Positions 1-8,462 of a stretch of 64,000 bases of DNA are shown here, in pieces; positions within the stretch are counted from its first letter, which is position 1; each line of letters opens with the position of its first letter. This stretch comes from Treponema sp. Marseille-Q3903 (lineage in GTDB: Bacteria; Spirochaetota; Spirochaetia; Treponematales; Treponemataceae). The notes under the pieces are model-generated. The model did no database searches and was not told the origin of the DNA. It saw only the letters and a list, made by a program, of their open reading frames with translations. The translations under genes and the position numbers were made by a program. The DNA lies in assembly GCF_014334335.1 (NCBI RefSeq), contig NZ_JACSEU010000001.1, positions 1,054,001 to 1,118,000 of the forward strand. The letters are read 5' to 3'.

Positions 1-1
1 G

Positions 2-1348
2 ATTGAACAGCTCAAAAATGCCATAAGAAAAGGGACAATCGCACGGACTTTTGTTCCATTTGTTATGGGAAGTGCGCGTCACAACCAGGGAGTTCAACTG
101 CTTATAGATGCAATCGTCGATTATCTTCCAGCTCCTACAGATGTTCCTTTTGCAAAAGGAATTAAGATTAAAAAAGACCAACAGGAAGTTATAGAAGTTC
201 CTTGTGACGCAACAAAAATGCCGCTCGGTCTTGTATTTAAAATTCAATACGACCGCGAAATGGGCTCCCTTTGTTACGTTCGCATGTATTCGGGAAAAAT
301 CAATTCAGGCATGCAGCTTTACAACATCAACAAAAAGAAGCGGGAGCGCGTAAACAGAATATTGCGCATGCATGCAGATAAATCTGAACAGATCGACAAC
401 ATACAAGCCGGCGACATAGCTGTTTTTATAGGACTAAAATTCGCTCAGACAGGTGACACAATCGGGACAGAAGCGTTCAATGTGCTTCTTGAGCAGCCTA
501 AATTTCCACAGCCTGTCATCTCCGTCGCACTTGAACCTGAGTCTATGTCTGAAAAAGATAAGATGAATGAAACACTCGAAATTTTGAGCCGTGAAGATCC
601 GACGTTCACAAGTCATGAAGATCCTGAAACTGGGCAGCTTATAATTTCGGGGATGGGTGAACTTCATCTTGACGTTCTTGTGACACGTATGAAAGATGAT
701 TTTGGTGTAAAATGCAATGTCGGCGCTCCTCAAGTTACATATCGAGAGTCTGTCGGCAGCAGTGCACAGGCATCTGAAAAATTTGAAAAGATTCTTGGCG
801 GAAAAGAAAATACAGCTGGAATCACAATTCAAGTTGAAAAACGCGAGCAGGGCAGCGGAAACTCTTATGAAGTTACGTGCCATCATGCAAATGTTCCAGA
901 TGAAATTATGGAAGCTCTTGAGAATGGCTTTAAATCTGCTCTAAATTCGGGAATTGTTTACGGCTATCCGTGTACAGACATTGGAATAAAAGTGACAAAT
1001 ATAGAATATGATGAACTGACTTCAACGACTTTTGCCTTTGAAGCATGTGCATCGCAAGTCTTTGACAAAGCTTGTAAAGCGGCAGACCCACAGATACTGG
1101 AACCGGTTATGAACGTCGATATCTCGTGTCCAAAAGAGTTTGTAGGACCGGCATCAAGCCAGCTGAGTCAGCGCGGTGGAAACATCATTGGACAGGATTC
1201 AAAAGCTTCAGGAGAAGTAATCCACGCACAGGCACCGATGGCAAACATGTTCGGTTTTACAACAAATCTCCGCTCTGTTACGCAGGGACGGGCAAGTTTC
1301 AGCATGGAGTTCAGCCACTTTCAAGTAAAAATCGGTGGGCTGGGTTAA
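2..1348 (+). CDS. fusA: Elongation factor G, C-terminal part (gene starts before the window)
   Basis: This is the last 448 residues of a translational GTPase that drives ribosomal translocation. The frame is open from base 2, so the first in-window ATG at 65 is internal. The visible part begins at the end of the G domain (FVPFVMGSA), runs through domain II and domain III (SGMGELHLDVL), then domains IV and V, and ends with the EF-G signature QGRASFSMEFSHF. The GTP-binding motifs lie upstream of the window. Domain IV is fairly divergent from textbook EF-G, which fits the spirochaete-type second EF-G (spdEFG class). I cannot say which paralogue it is without the N-terminus. EF-G identity is very secure. 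Confidence 0.93.
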   Translation: MEQLKNAIRKGTIARTFVPFVMGSARHNQGVQLLIDAIVDYLPAPTDVPFAKGIKIKKDQQEVIEVPCDATKMPLGLVFKIQYDREMGSLCYVRMYSGKINSGMQLYNINKKKRERVNRILRMHADKSEQIDNIQAGDIAVFIGLKFAQTGDTIGTEAFNVLLEQPKFPQPVISVALEPESMSEKDKMNETLEILSREDPTFTSHEDPETGQLIISGMGELHLDVLVTRMKDDFGVKCNVGAPQVTYRESVGSSAQASEKFEKILGGKENTAGITIQVEKREQGSGNSYEVTCHHANVPDEIMEALENGFKSALNSGIVYGYPCTDIGIKVTNIEYDELTSTTFAFEACASQVFDKACKAADPQILEPVMNVDISCPKEFVGPASSQLSQRGGNIIGQDSKASGEVIHAQAPMANMFGFTTNLRSVTQGRASFSMEFSHFQVKIGGLG

Positions 1349-1381
1349 ACAGACTGAAGTTTTTAGGCTATAATGAAAGTG

Positions 1382-1672
1382 ATGAAAAACTTGATCCTTA
1401 TTGATGATCACAAAATGCTTAGAAAAGGAATTTCTGCATATTTTACTGAAAATTCGAAGTGGAATGTGATTGCGGAAGCAGAAAGCCTTGATGATATGCC
1501 TGATATTCTGAAAAAAATCGGAGAAAATCCTTACATGTTAAACAAAACTGATGGAGACAGAGTTCAAAATATTGCCGATAATTCTGAGCGAGTTTTTCAA
1601 TCTGCAACAAAATGTTCGGATTCTGATAATGAAGAAAATTGCACGGTCGCTGTTGTTGACATTCAGATAATC
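1382..1672 (+). pseudogene. Truncated LuxR/NarL-type response regulator receiver domain
   Basis: The first ~95 codons read like the start of a CheY-like receiver: a beta-1 strand followed by the acidic pair (ILIDDHKMLRKGI), then a later beta-3 strand ending in the presumed phospho-Asp (VAVVDIQ). Directly after that the frame changes character and runs antisense through the neighbouring minus-strand gene until a stop at 1706-1708. The rest of the receiver and the whole DNA-binding domain are missing. A TATAAT box (1369-1374) sits 7 nt before ATG 1382, so it may still be transcribed as a leaderless message. I read it as a remnant created by a rearrangement near 1660-1675. Confidence 0.6.
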
Positions 1673-2186
1673 TGTACTGCCTGTAATCTTCGCCGCTTTT
1701 TATTTTAAATGCTTTTTTTATCGCTCTAAGACCATCTGTTCCGCCACAATCTTCTATAATCCCAAGTCCGGTTCCTTCTAAAACAACAGGAAGAGAAGTT
1801 GTTGGAATGTCTGTAAGGAAATCGTCTTTTTCAAGCGTCAATTTGATTTTCCAGCCGTCACCAAAATCATAAAAAAAGTCTATTTCATGATTTTTTTTAT
1901 TCAAAAACTTGATAATTTTTACGGAATATGCCTCAAAACGTTCCGGAGGCTGTATTCCAAGTTCTTTAAGCATAAATTCATCATCAGCGCAATCCATTTG
2001 CTTGTCAATATAACTTTCAATTTCTATATTGCCCACAAATCTCAACATTTCCTTTATGCTTTCTTGAGATACCCCTGCTTGTCTAAGTTCTTTTTCTTTT
2101 TGTTTTTGTCGGTCAATCTCAAATTTGTACAAGTGGCTTCCGTTCATATTGAACATAACCATGAGCGCAAACGCAAGATTTTCCAT
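1443..2186 (-). pseudogene. pRiA4b ORF-3-like family protein, truncated at both ends
   Basis: The middle of this 247-codon frame has hallmarks of the plasmid pRiA4b ORF-3 family (PF07929): an HLYKFEI segment, the YDFGDGWKIKLTLEK core, and an EGTG...EDCGG segment. The family is of unknown function and common in mobile or accessory DNA. The usual N-terminal beta strands are missing. After about SGEDYRQYR (near 1660-1675) the frame continues only as the antisense of the response-regulator remnant, so the last ~75 codons are not real family sequence. Both genes therefore break at the same place. I infer a decayed gene, not a functional one. Confidence 0.55.
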
Positions 2187-2200
2187 TGTTGTATTCGGGC

Positions 2201-2492
2201 TTATGATAAAGCGGTCACCGGTTTTTGTGTATTTATATTCTTTTTTATCTCTTTAATTTTAGATATATGCGTCAATACAAAAAGAATATCGTTCTCTTTA
2301 AGTTTTGTGTCGCCTTTTGGAAAAATAATCTGCCCATTGCGAACAATTGAACTTATCAAAACATCTTTATCAAAGTTGAGCTCAGATATTTTTTTACCGA
2401 CATTTGCAGATCTTTCGTCAACAGTAACTTCAAACATATCTATCTCGCTTGACTTTAAAGAATGAAGTTCAACTGTGTGAGGAGAATCATTT
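2201..2492 (-). pseudogene. C-terminal TrkA-C (RCK_C) domain remnant of a cation:proton antiporter
   Basis: The frame holds one TrkA-C domain: VGKKISELNFDKDVLISSIVRN, then an IIFPKGDTKLKENDILFVLT-type end. This matches the C-terminus of NhaP2/CvrA-type K+/H+ antiporters. The frame stays open upstream of ATG 2437 to a stop at about 2493, and the extra residues look like linker, so the membrane part has been lost. No ribosome binding site precedes ATG 2437. It is flanked by two other gene fragments, which supports debris. A free-standing RCK_C protein cannot be fully excluded. Confidence 0.55.
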
Positions 2493-2507
2493 TATCCCTC
2501 GTAAATA

Positions 2508-2716
2508 TTATATTTTTTTTTCGGGCGGCTTTTGCTCAATTGCATTTCGCAAAAACAGGCTTTGCGTAACTCCGGCTTTCGCCGCCGACTGCAAAACGTA
2601 CGCAAAATAGCGTACATTTTGCATTTTGCTCGCAGTGTTGAAACACCGCTTCGCAATTACTCCAATCCTTGCCGCATGTTTTTTTTTGCAGCGGCGTATT
2701 GCGTTACAAGACTTAA
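2508..2716. repeat. Intergenic G+C-richer block with inverted repeats, possible dispersed repeat
   Basis: This block is richer in G+C than its surroundings and contains an imperfect inverted repeat, GCAAAACGTACGC then AAAATA then GCGTACATTTTGC (around 2590-2622, one mismatch), plus a small GTGTT/AACAC hairpin near 2635-2650. Open frames on both strands cross it, but they have no ribosome binding site and look like by-products of the composition. I see no gene here. It may be a genome-dispersed intergenic repeat, which needs a whole-genome comparison to confirm. Confidence 0.35.
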
Positions 2717-3154
2717 TCATCGTTCCGCCATGTATCGTTTGATTTCTTCATTAGTTAACTTTCGGACTTGCGTGTTAGGATATTCTTTATAGCCTTCAAC
2801 TCTAAAAACGCTTTTCATCTGCCTGCATCTTTTGCCGTGATTTTTTTTGAGGAATACAGACAATTCTTCGTCATCAGAAAATATTTTATAAGAAAGTCGA
2901 CCTTTTTCAGATTCAATTTCATAAATTCCGCATGATTTTTTTGAAGTGTAGTCGGCAGTCCTAAGGTAGAGTTTTGCAATTTCCAACGACTTAAATGGAA
3001 AGTTCCACCGCTGAAGTCCTCGCTTTTCGTCGTGTTCAATGCAGATACAGCGCCCGCAAGTTCCGCAAATGTACTGCGTATGATTTTCCAAACATTCCAA
3101 AGGATTTAGCAATGGAGTTATCCTGTTTTTATCTGAATAACATTCCTCACACAT
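2717..3154 (-). CDS. Small conserved-type protein with an N-terminal zinc ribbon
   Basis: A 145-residue protein of unknown function. It starts MCEEC and contains a second knuckle, CGTCGRCICIEHD (about residues 31-43), so Cys and His residues could bind zinc. The rest is an alpha/beta domain rich in charged residues, with no membrane segment or signal peptide. A good Shine-Dalgarno (AGGAG, reading on the minus strand just upstream of 3154) supports the start. It is transcribed away from tRNA-Leu. Its left neighbours are gene debris, so it lies at the edge of a rearranged patch. It is a plausible real gene, but I cannot assign a role. Confidence 0.65.
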   Translation of the reverse strand: MCEECYSDKNRITPLLNPLECLENHTQYICGTCGRCICIEHDEKRGLQRWNFPFKSLEIAKLYLRTADYTSKKSCGIYEIESEKGRLSYKIFSDDEELSVFLKKNHGKRCRQMKSVFRVEGYKEYPNTQVRKLTNEEIKRYMAER

Positions 3155-3221
3155 TTTTGTCTCCTATCAAAACATCCGAAATAAAGTATAGCACATTTAT
3201 CATAAAAAATTATATAATATA

Positions 3222-3250
3222 TTGACACTGCGTATTGTTTAGGATATATT
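3222..3250 (+). promoter_or_regulatory. Sigma70-type promoter of tRNA-Leu
   Basis: TTGACA at 3222-3227 and TATATT at 3245-3250 are separated by 17 bp. The tRNA begins 16 nt after the -10 box, a typical distance for a stable RNA gene. Confidence 0.75.
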
Positions 3251-3265
3251 AACTTTCACATTCAC

Positions 3266-3347
3266 GCGGAGGTGGTGGAATTGGTAGACACGTTAGCTTG
3301 AGGTGCTAATGACGTAAGTCGTGCCTGTTCAAGTCAGGTCCCCCGCA
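3266..3347 (+). tRNA. tRNA-Leu(GAG)
   Basis: A class II tRNA with a long variable arm (GAC GTAA GTC stem-loop). The anticodon loop TTGAGGT gives anticodon GAG, reading CUC/CUU leucine codons. The T arm is GCCTG-TTCAAGT-CAGGT and the discriminator is A3347. The 3' CCA is not encoded and must be added enzymatically. One oddity is that the acceptor stem GCGGAGG/CCCCCGC has an A-C mismatch at its fifth pair. An intrinsic terminator follows at once, so it is a single-gene unit. Confidence 0.93.
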
Positions 3348-3350
3348 TAA

Positions 3351-3386
3351 AGAGAATTGTCGGTTTCGGCAGTTCTCTTTTTTTTT
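3351..3386 (+). terminator. Intrinsic terminator after tRNA-Leu
   Basis: A 12-bp stem (AGAGAATTGTCG pairing with CGGCAGTTCTCT through two G-U pairs) with a short loop is followed by a run of about nine T. Confidence 0.85.
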
Positions 3387-3496
3387 CACTTTTCAAGATT
3401 TCACATCCCCATGCGGGGTTATCTTAGCGAAGCTGTTTATGGATAAGAGATTATTCTTAGATTGCCAAATAAAATCAAATTTTCCGAATTATTTAA

Positions 3497-3525
3497 TTGA
3501 CTTATGAGTTTTCCTGCCGTAAAAT
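3497..3525 (+). promoter_or_regulatory. Sigma70-type promoter of the msmK-like gene
   Basis: TTGACT (3497-3502) and TAAAAT (3520-3525) are spaced 17 bp apart. The predicted leader of about 57 nt holds a small hairpin (CGGC-GAAAT-GCCG) inside a GAGT/ACTC pair just before the AGGAGG ribosome binding site. Confidence 0.6.
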
Positions 3526-3588
3526 TAATTTAATAATATAACCCAGAGTTCGGCGAAATGCCGGACAAAAAACTCAGGAGGCCAAAAA

Positions 3589-4710
3589 ATGGCAAAAGTA
3601 GAACTTAAAGGTATTGGTAAAATTTACGATGGCAGTGTTCGTGCCGTAGATAATGCTAATATCACAATTGAAGACAAAGAATTCTGTGTATTCGTAGGAC
3701 CATCTGGTTGTGGAAAGTCAACAACTCTCCGTATGGTTGCAGGACTCGAAGACATTTCTGAAGGTAAATTGTTCATCGACGGTGTTGAAATGAACGATGT
3801 TCCTCCAAAAGATCGTGACATCGCTATGGTATTCCAGAACTATGCTCTTTATCCTCACATGACAGTTTATGATAACATGGCATTTGGATTGAAGATTCGT
3901 AAGATGGACAAGGCAGAAATTGACCGTCGTGTTCGCGATGCTGCAAAACAGCTCGACCTTACACAGTATCTTGATAGAAAACCAAAGGCTCTTTCAGGCG
4001 GACAGCGTCAGCGTGTTGCTGTAGGACGTGCAATCGTACGTAATCCTAAAGTATTCTTGTTTGACGAACCTCTTTCTAACCTTGATGCTAAACTCCGTGT
4101 AACAATGCGTTCGGAATTAGCAGCTCTTCACAACAGACTTCAGGCAACAATGATTTACGTAACTCATGACCAGATCGAAGCTATGACTCTCGGTACAAAA
4201 ATCGTTGTAATGAAAGACGGTATTATTCAGCAGATTGGTGCTCCATTGTATCTGTACAACAATCCAATCAACAAATTCGTTGCTGGATTTATTGGAACAC
4301 CTCCAATGAACTTCCTTACTGTAAAAGTTCTTGAAAAGAACGGAAAAATCGTTTGTGATGAAGGTTCTTTCGAAATCAACCCAACAACTGAACAGGCTAA
4401 ATTCCTTAAAGATTATGTAAATAAGGAAGTTTCTTTCGGTATTCGTCCGGAAGATTTGAAATACGTAGATAAACCTGCTGCAAAAGATGATATGCAGATG
4501 AAGATCACTAACAAAGAGCCTCTTGGTGCTGAAACACACTTGTATCTTGTGTCTAACAAGGGACAGTCAATCATCGCTAAGACTACAGCTTCTGCAGAAT
4601 TCAGACTTGGAGATTCTGTAAACATCGTTCCAAACATGGAAAAAGCAAAATTCTTTGCTATGGATGAAGGTGAATTGAACATCTGTGATAAGATTGAAAA
4701 GAAATGGTAA
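3589..4710 (+). CDS. msmK: MsmK/UgpC/MalK-type sugar ABC importer ATPase
   Basis: A 373-residue ATP-hydrolysing subunit for carbohydrate ABC importers, acting at the inner face of the membrane. It has Walker A GPSGCGKST (about residue 37), a Q-loop, the signature LSGGQRQRVAVGRA, Walker B FLFDEPLSNLDAKLR, and the H-loop in YVTHDQIEAMT. The second half is the TOBE/regulatory region of the MalK class. A strong AGGAGG lies 8 nt before the ATG. It has its own promoter and terminator and no permease or binding-protein neighbours, so it is an orphan. Such ATPases are known in other bacteria to serve several importers. The importer at 19785-23410 lacks an ATPase and is a good candidate partner. Confidence 0.9.
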   Translation: MAKVELKGIGKIYDGSVRAVDNANITIEDKEFCVFVGPSGCGKSTTLRMVAGLEDISEGKLFIDGVEMNDVPPKDRDIAMVFQNYALYPHMTVYDNMAFGLKIRKMDKAEIDRRVRDAAKQLDLTQYLDRKPKALSGGQRQRVAVGRAIVRNPKVFLFDEPLSNLDAKLRVTMRSELAALHNRLQATMIYVTHDQIEAMTLGTKIVVMKDGIIQQIGAPLYLYNNPINKFVAGFIGTPPMNFLTVKVLEKNGKIVCDEGSFEINPTTEQAKFLKDYVNKEVSFGIRPEDLKYVDKPAAKDDMQMKITNKEPLGAETHLYLVSNKGQSIIAKTTASAEFRLGDSVNIVPNMEKAKFFAMDEGELNICDKIEKKW

Positions 4711-4751
4711 TTTTTTATAAAAAATAAAACTACTTTTTAGTCTTGTATACA

Positions 4752-4796
4752 AAAAGAGGATTCCTGACTTTTATGTCGGGGGTTCTCTTTTTTTTT
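4752..4796 (+). terminator. Intrinsic terminator after the msmK-like gene
   Basis: A long stem (AAAAGAGGATTCCTGAC with GTCGGGGGTTCTCTTTT, with some G-U pairs) and a six-base loop run into a T tract of nine. Confidence 0.85.
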
Positions 4797-4897
4797 ATAA
4801 AAAGATTTTTCAATTGATTTCGCTCTCACATTTCATTTGTAGTCCGATTGTCGCCAGACTTATTTATACCCAATCAATTTACCGCCAGATTGCTTAA

Positions 4898-4926
4898 TTG
4901 AAATCGGCATATATTTTTTATATAAT
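4898..4926 (+). promoter_or_regulatory. Consensus-like promoter of argH, at the start codon
   Basis: TTGAAA (4898-4903) and TATAAT (4921-4926) are separated by exactly 17 bp. The argH ATG at 4934 starts 8 nt after the box, so transcription should begin on or next to the start codon and leave no room for a Shine-Dalgarno. Upstream in-frame starts would lie inside the promoter and can be discarded. Confidence 0.75.
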
Positions 4927-4933
4927 GATTTAC

Positions 4934-6367
4934 ATGACATCACACGGAACTATAACAACAGATAATCACGCCGCTCTTTGGCATGGGCGTTTTACGGAAG
5001 GACCGAATGCTGCTGCCGTAGAATTCGAAACATCTATATTTGAAGATATGCGTATGGCAGTTGTCGACATTGAAGGGAGCATCGCTCATGCAAAAATGCT
5101 TTTTAAACAAGGCTTGATTTCTGAAGCCGAGAAAAAACTGATTATAGATGGTCTTGAATCAATCAAAGACGATTTGAATTCTGGTAAAGACAAAGCCGGA
5201 AATCCGTTTACAGTAGATTTATCTGCCGAAGATATCCACTCTTTTATTGAAGCTGTTTTGACAGACAGAATTGGCGAAGCCGGTAAAAAAATTCACACGG
5301 GGCGCAGCCGTAATGACCAGATTGCTTTAGATGAACGCCTTTACCTTCGCCAACAGATTAGAATTCTAAAAAGCGAGATTATAAAACTTCTCGAAGTGCT
5401 TAAAGAAATCGCTTCTGAAAACATAAACACTTTAATTCCTGGCTTTACTCACATGCAACATGCGCAGCCGGTGACTCTCGCTCATCATGTTTTAGCGTGG
5501 GCATGGATGTTTGTGCGTGATTATTCACGCCTTTGTGACGCTGCAAAACGAGCCGACGTTTCTCCAATCGGTTCTGGGGCTCTTGCAGGAAGTGGGCTTC
5601 CATTAAATAGAAAATATGAGGCAGAGCTACTTGGGTTTTCAGAAATAACCGAAAATTCTATAGACACTGTTTCCGACCGCGATTATTATCTTGAAACCGT
5701 ATCTGTTCTTTCTATTTTACAGATGCATCTTTCTCGTGCATGCGAAGAAATTGTCTTGTGGTCAACTGTTGAATTCGGTTTTATAGATTTGAGTGAAAAA
5801 TGGTCTACAGGAAGTTCCATAATGCCTCAGAAAAAAAATCCTGACTTTGCCGAACTTATACGCGGCAAAACCGGAACTGTTTATGGAGATATGATCGCTC
5901 TTTTTACAATGATGAAAGCACTCCCTTTGTCTTACGACCGCGACATGCAGGAAGATAAAGCGAGCTTCTTTGATGCCTATGATACTGTTCTCAATTCTGT
6001 AAAAGTCTTTACAGAGATGATACGCACTGCAAAATGGAATAAAAGTGTTATGGCTCTAGGTTGTGACGGTGGTTACCTAAACGCAACTGATGTCGCAGAT
6101 TATCTTGTAAGAAAAGGGCTCCCTTTTAGAACCGCACATGGAGTTTCTGCAAGTCTTGTCAGGCTTGCTATTGAAAAAAAATGCAGGCTCGAAGAACTCG
6201 ATTTTTCAGATTATCGGAACGCTTCAGAACTGTTTGATAAAGATATTTTTGAAAAAATTACTCCCGTTGCTTGTGTGATTGCAAGAAATACTGATGGAGG
6301 TCCCGCTCCAAAAAAGGTAAAAAATCAGATAGATAAACTTTCAGAATTCATAAAAATGAATAAATAA
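4934..6367 (+). CDS. argH: Argininosuccinate lyase
   Basis: This enzyme splits argininosuccinate into arginine and fumarate, the last step of arginine synthesis, in the cytosol. The 477-residue protein has the fumarase/aspartase superfamily signature GSSIMPQKKNPD (around residue 293, with the catalytic Ser loop), the conserved early motif HTGRSRNDQ, and the QPVTLAHH segment with the catalytic His. I chose ATG 4934 (MTSHGTITTDNHAALWHGRF) because the -10 box lies at 4921-4926. There is no Shine-Dalgarno, so the message is probably leaderless. No other arg genes are in the window. Length and motifs are normal for the family. Confidence 0.95.
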   Translation: MTSHGTITTDNHAALWHGRFTEGPNAAAVEFETSIFEDMRMAVVDIEGSIAHAKMLFKQGLISEAEKKLIIDGLESIKDDLNSGKDKAGNPFTVDLSAEDIHSFIEAVLTDRIGEAGKKIHTGRSRNDQIALDERLYLRQQIRILKSEIIKLLEVLKEIASENINTLIPGFTHMQHAQPVTLAHHVLAWAWMFVRDYSRLCDAAKRADVSPIGSGALAGSGLPLNRKYEAELLGFSEITENSIDTVSDRDYYLETVSVLSILQMHLSRACEEIVLWSTVEFGFIDLSEKWSTGSSIMPQKKNPDFAELIRGKTGTVYGDMIALFTMMKALPLSYDRDMQEDKASFFDAYDTVLNSVKVFTEMIRTAKWNKSVMALGCDGGYLNATDVADYLVRKGLPFRTAHGVSASLVRLAIEKKCRLEELDFSDYRNASELFDKDIFEKITPVACVIARNTDGGPAPKKVKNQIDKLSEFIKMNK

Positions 6368-6495
6368 TTTTTAATGCCGCAGTTTCACGTAACTTCATTT
6401 TTAGATACTGTTTGATTTTGACGAATATACCGAAAAATAACGAATTGCCTCTATAGCGAAAATATCATGAGTTGCTGATAAATATAATCCAAGTA

Positions 6496-6524
6496 TTGAA
6501 TAAATTCCAAAAGTTATATACTAT
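6496..6524 (+). promoter_or_regulatory. Probable promoter of the rpsP operon
   Basis: TTGAAT (6496-6501) and TACTAT (6519-6524) are spaced 17 bp apart in the 233-nt gap after argH. An overlapping TATGAT at 6522-6527 is an alternative -10. The leader of about 70 nt ends in a GGAGG ribosome binding site. I see no hairpin leader peptide or other structure in the rest of the gap. Confidence 0.5.
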
Positions 6525-6600
6525 GATAGTTCAATATACACTTAAATTGATACACTTAAATTGCAAATTTGGTGCTAAATCAGCGCCATGGAGGAAATAA

Positions 6601-6852
6601 ATGGTCAAAATCAGACTTAAAAAATTTGGTACAAAAAAACGTCCATGCTACCGCGTAGTTGTTCAGGACTCACGCAAGCCTCGCGACGGTGTCTGTATCG
6701 AAGAAATTGGAACTTTCCAGCCAATTGCAAAGGAAGATTCTCAAGTTTCAATCGATATGGATCGTGCTAAACACTGGATCAGCGTTGGTGCACAGCCGAC
6801 AGACATCGTTAAGAAATTGATGAATGTTCAGGCTGCAAAACAGGCAAAGTAA
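6601..6852 (+). CDS. rpsP: Small ribosomal subunit protein bS16
   Basis: This is an 83-residue ribosomal protein that helps assemble the 30S body. It opens with the family-typical [29 protein letters not shown] and has the IGTFQP motif. GGAGG lies 7 nt before the ATG. It is the first gene of the rpsP-khpA-rimM-trmD-rplS unit, whose order is widely conserved in bacteria and couples ribosomal proteins to ribosome and tRNA maturation. Confidence 0.97.
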   Translation: MVKIRLKKFGTKKRPCYRVVVQDSRKPRDGVCIEEIGTFQPIAKEDSQVSIDMDRAKHWISVGAQPTDIVKKLMNVQAAKQAK

Positions 6853-6871
6853 TTTACAGAGGAGCTAGAAA

Positions 6872-7108
6872 ATGGAAAAAGACCTGATTGAATACATCGC
6901 AAAATCATTGGTCGATGATCCGTCAGCTGTATCTGTAAATGAAACTGAAGGCGAAAAAGGCATGGTGCTCCAGCTTAAAGTTGCTGATGGCGATATTGGC
7001 AAGGTAATCGGTAAATACGGTAGAATTGCTAAAGCTATGAGAACAGTTTTGAGTGCTTCAGCTGTAAAAGACGGTAAGCGTTACAGTCTTGATATTCTTG
7101 ATAACTAG
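6872..7108 (+). CDS. khpA: KhpA-type KH-domain RNA-binding protein
   Basis: A 78-residue single-KH protein (the YlqC/KhpA family). The GxxG RNA-contact loop is visible in IGKVIGKYGRIAKAMR. It binds RNA and, in Gram-positive bacteria, partners KhpB in cell-envelope and sRNA functions. A role in spirochaetes is not established. A GGAG ribosome binding site lies upstream and the gap to rpsP is only 19 nt, so it is cotranscribed. Its position between rpsP and rimM is the standard one. Confidence 0.93.
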   Translation: MEKDLIEYIAKSLVDDPSAVSVNETEGEKGMVLQLKVADGDIGKVIGKYGRIAKAMRTVLSASAVKDGKRYSLDILDN

Positions 7109-7119
7109 GAATATTGCTG

Positions 7120-7662
7120 ATGGGTAAAGCACAGTTGGTGGTTGGCTTCATTCGGGGATCTCACGGATTTCAGGGTGAATGTAAAGTAGAGAGCGCTTCC
7201 GGAGAATATGAGCATCTGCTCAAATTGAAAGATGTTGCTTTAAAACATGGCGACGTACTGAAAGAAACAAAGGTTGAATCGGTTTCTCTAGGGCATGATG
7301 TTGCTTATGTTAAGTTTTTGGGCATAGATTCCGACGAAGATGTACGAAAGTACAGAGGTTGGGAAATATCAGTCCCAAGAAAATATTGCAAGCCTTTGAA
7401 AAAAGACGAGTGGTATATCGAAGATTTACGAAATTGTTCCCTTATATTTGAAGGGAAAGACGATCCGGCAGTGTTTGATGCACCTAAAGTGTTAGGTAAA
7501 ATCACAGACGTTATGGAAGGCGGCGGGGGTAACTTGTTAGAAGCAGTCCTTACCGATAGTTGTGACCGAAAAGTTCTGATACCTTTCAACAAAGAATTTA
7601 TTGGAAAGGTTGATATCGAGAACCGAACGGTGCAATTGATGCACCTCTGGATTCTGGAGTAA
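7120..7662 (+). CDS. rimM: Ribosome maturation factor RimM
   Basis: RimM binds protein S19 and helps mature the 3' domain of 16S rRNA. The 180-residue protein has the N-terminal RimM barrel (LVVGFIRGSHGFQGECKV) and a C-terminal PRC-barrel with the DEWYIEDLRNCSL and VLGKITDVMEGGGGNLLEA motifs, then VLIPFNKEFI. ATG 7120 is preferred over TTG 7114 because AGGA at 7107-7110 is spaced correctly for it. It starts 11 nt after khpA and ends 4 nt before trmD. Confidence 0.94.
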   Translation: MGKAQLVVGFIRGSHGFQGECKVESASGEYEHLLKLKDVALKHGDVLKETKVESVSLGHDVAYVKFLGIDSDEDVRKYRGWEISVPRKYCKPLKKDEWYIEDLRNCSLIFEGKDDPAVFDAPKVLGKITDVMEGGGGNLLEAVLTDSCDRKVLIPFNKEFIGKVDIENRTVQLMHLWILE

Positions 7663-7666
7663 TTCC

Positions 7667-8452
7667 ATGAAATTTACAGTGCTGACCTTATTTCCTGATA
7701 TCGTGAAAGTTTTTTTTGAAAACTCAATCATGGCTAAAGCGGTTGAAAAGGAAATTATTGCTTACGATCTGGTGAACATCAGAGATTTTGCTCTTGATAA
7801 ACACCATACATGTGATGACGGAACGTACGGAGGCGGAGCAGGCCAGTTGATGATGCCTGAACCACTTTCAAAAGCACTCGACAGTGTGAATGCCCGCAAA
7901 AAGTATGTAATATACGTTACTCCAAGCGGAAAGCAATTGACACAGAAAGTTGCTGAAGAACTCAGTCACAAAGACGAATTAGTCTTCATCTGTGGTCGCT
8001 ACGAAGGTATAGACCAGAGAATTATTGATTCTTACGTTGATGCAGAAATCTCAATCGGAGATTATGTGATGTCATCGGGAGAAGTTGCAGTGACAGTGAT
8101 AATCGACACTGTTTACCGTTTAATAGACGGAGTAATTTCACCAGAATCACTTGAAGAAGAAAGCTTTTGTGATGGACTTTTGGAATATCCACAGTATACT
8201 CATCCCGAAGAATGGAATGGTATGAAGGTTCCCTCTGTTTTGCTCAGCGGAAATCATGAAAAAATCCGAAAGTGGCGGCTTAAAAAGCGGTTGATGAAAA
8301 CTTTATTGAACAGACCCGACTTAATCTGTTCTGCAAGGCAAAACGGTCAACTTTCTCAAGAAGCTGAAAAAATGATTGAGGAAATATGTGAGCAGTCTTT
8401 TGAAAAGAAGATGAAAAAGCATCGTTCTAAGAAAGCTGCCAAAACTAACTAA
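7667..8452 (+). CDS. trmD: tRNA (guanine-N1)-methyltransferase TrmD
   Basis: TrmD uses S-adenosylmethionine to make m1G37 in tRNAs, which prevents +1 frameshifting. The 261-residue protein has the SPOUT trefoil-knot motifs: [40 protein letters not shown] and [10 protein letters not shown]. The C-terminal tail is Lys-rich ([11 protein letters not shown]). It is tightly packed between rimM and rplS. Confidence 0.97.
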   Translation: MKFTVLTLFPDIVKVFFENSIMAKAVEKEIIAYDLVNIRDFALDKHHTCDDGTYGGGAGQLMMPEPLSKALDSVNARKKYVIYVTPSGKQLTQKVAEELSHKDELVFICGRYEGIDQRIIDSYVDAEISIGDYVMSSGEVAVTVIIDTVYRLIDGVISPESLEEESFCDGLLEYPQYTHPEEWNGMKVPSVLLSGNHEKIRKWRLKKRLMKTLLNRPDLICSARQNGQLSQEAEKMIEEICEQSFEKKMKKHRSKKAAKTN

Positions 8453-8462
8453 GGAAATCATT

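Noticed and set aside
2508-2720. Two overlapping 70-86-codon frames in the inverted-repeat block
   Set aside because: They are open on both strands because of composition and have no ribosome sites.
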